The position numbers and the translations under genes are program-made. The notes under the pieces were generated by a model that saw only the letters and a program-made list of their open reading frames with translations, searched no databases and was not told where the DNA came from. From Lentisphaeria bacterium (GTDB lineage: Bacteria > Verrucomicrobiota > Lentisphaeria > Victivallales > Victivallaceae), in the NCBI GenBank assembly GCA_022009855.1, contig CP091727.1, positions 3,038,001-3,102,000 on the forward strand: 64,000 nt of DNA. Reading direction: 5' to 3'. Below, piece by piece: positions 63,109 through 64,000 of the stretch (position 1 is its first letter; each line of letters opens with the position of its first letter).

Positions 63109-64000
63109 TTACATCGATTCGTAATGGTAAGCTGAATATGTTGCAGTATTTACCTGTGACAGGCTCTTGTTTTTTTCGGAATCCCGTTGGACTTTCTCCC
63201 GTCTGCTTTTTGAACATACGGTAAAATTGGAGATGTCGGAAAATCCGCACCGGTAGCAGATTTTTTCCACGGGAAAATCACTCTCCCGCAGAAGCCGCTT
63301 CGCATGGTTCAGGCGGATATCCTGAAGATTCCGCCCGATCGTGGTCCCGGTTTTCTGTTTGTAAAACGAAAACAGATAGCCGCGGGAATACCCGATCTCT
63401 TCGGCGATCTTATCGATATTCAGGGGTCGGTATAATGGTGTTCCAGATAGGAGTTGATGAAATGGACGATTTCTTCTTTCCTTTTTTCTGGCGTATGAAT
63501 GAACACTCAACCGTGAAAGTTCGATCAGCAGTTCGACCAGATAGAGACGCAGAAGTTCCTCACTGTCGATATTGTCCTGCTCAAATTCATGTTCCATCTT
63601 CCTGATCAGCGGATAAATTTTGCTGTTTGCATCCAGAAGATGAACCAGTTCATGATTCATGGAAAGTTCCAGTTTATATTCAGGATCAAAAATCGAGAAA
63701 AAGAGGTGATCTTTATTCAGCCGTTGCAGGTAATACTCGATGAAATTCTGCAGGAAAAGAATGTTATATAGCGTAATCGGTTCGGATAGTTCCCATGTGG
63801 TGACGTCATCCGGATGGCTCAGCCACACAAAGCCGGGAGAAAAACTGTAACTGCGGTTATTGATCCGGAGAATGCCGCTGCCTTCTGTAATGTAGGTGAT
63901 TTTCCAGAATTCCCGGGTATGCAGCTGAACATCTCCAACCGGGTAAACTTCCGGACGGTTCTGCACCTGAAAAATGGTGAAAGGAATATTTTTCCTGAAA
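63109..64000 (-). CDS. AraC-family transcription regulator, 5' end outside window, frame breaks
   Basis: The frame is open to the right edge (NIPFTIFQVQNRPEVYPV). Cupin domain YITEGSGILRINNRSYSFSP, then LNIDKIAEEIGYSRGYLFSF and FPVEKICYRCGFSDISNF of the DNA-binding part. Compensating shifts near 63483 and 63425 hide VHFINSYLEHHYTRPLN; another near 63226 hides YRMFKKQTGESPTGFRK, the second recognition helix. Stop is 63109 or, if only one of the last shifts is real, 63068. Convergent with the GH5/BNR-4 unit. The gap 62967-63108 shows nothing I can name. Confidence 0.75.
   Translation of the reverse strand, partial: FRKNIPFTIFQVQNRPEVYPVGDVQLHTREFWKITYITEGSGILRINNRSYSFSPGFVWLSHPDDVTTWELSEPITLYNILFLQNFIEYYLQRLNKDHLFFSIFDPEYKLELSMNHELVHLLDANSKIYPLIRKMEHEFEQDNIDSEELLRLYLVELLIELSRLSVHSYARKKERRNRPFHQLLSGTPLYRPLNIDKIAEEIGYSRGYLFSFYKQKTGTTIGRNLQDIRLNHAKRLLRESDFPVEKICYRCGFSDISNFTVCSKSRREKVQRDSEKNKSLSQVNTATYSAYHYESM

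Overview
The window looks like a chromosomal segment of a Lentisphaerota bacterium close to Victivallis. Support for this is GC-rich DNA (by eye about 60%), seven prepilin-like proteins sharing the FTLIELL(V/I)VIAIIAIL leader typical of that phylum, many secreted glycosidases each next to its own regulator, and a NagA/NahK amino-sugar set. The assignment is by gene style only; no marker rRNA is present.

Layout. Bases 1-12.4 kb are mostly housekeeping: a PurS-PurL fusion (cut by the left edge), a three-gene minus-strand efflux cluster (lipoprotein adaptor, RND pump, thioredoxin-fold secreted protein), mraY, an unknown membrane protein, mcsA-mcsB and a secreted protein with two 48-residue repeats. 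From 12.6 to 64 kb the window is almost entirely carbohydrate-use islands: GH2, an unclassified toroid-like protein, two large GH-A-like enzymes, DUF6259, right-handed beta-helix/GH110-like enzymes, a GH63-like enzyme, GH2 beta-mannosidase, GH38 alpha-mannosidase, an alginate-lyase-family protein, GH5 and a BNR-4 protein. They are governed by LacI, AraC and chimeric GntR-LacI regulators. nagA, a sugar nucleotidyltransferase and nahK lie at 54.6-58.1 kb.

Recurring plan. Seven times a T2SS/type IV-style pseudopilin gene sits immediately upstream of a signal-peptide-bearing enzyme (gap from an 11-base overlap to 90 bases), usually with a private regulator gene before it. This regulator-pseudopilin-enzyme unit is the strongest candidate for an undescribed system here. 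One pseudopilin is split by an IS110-family element that probably carries a bridge RNA in its left end. Near-consensus sigma-70 promoters and short palindromes precede most regulator or pilin genes.

Caution. Most genes are broken by single-base length changes in short homopolymers (both insertions and deletions, well over 60 by my reading), including essential mraY. I interpret these as sequence errors, and I give gene limits for the repaired reading frames, saying where each break lies. No tRNA, rRNA or CRISPR array was recognised.
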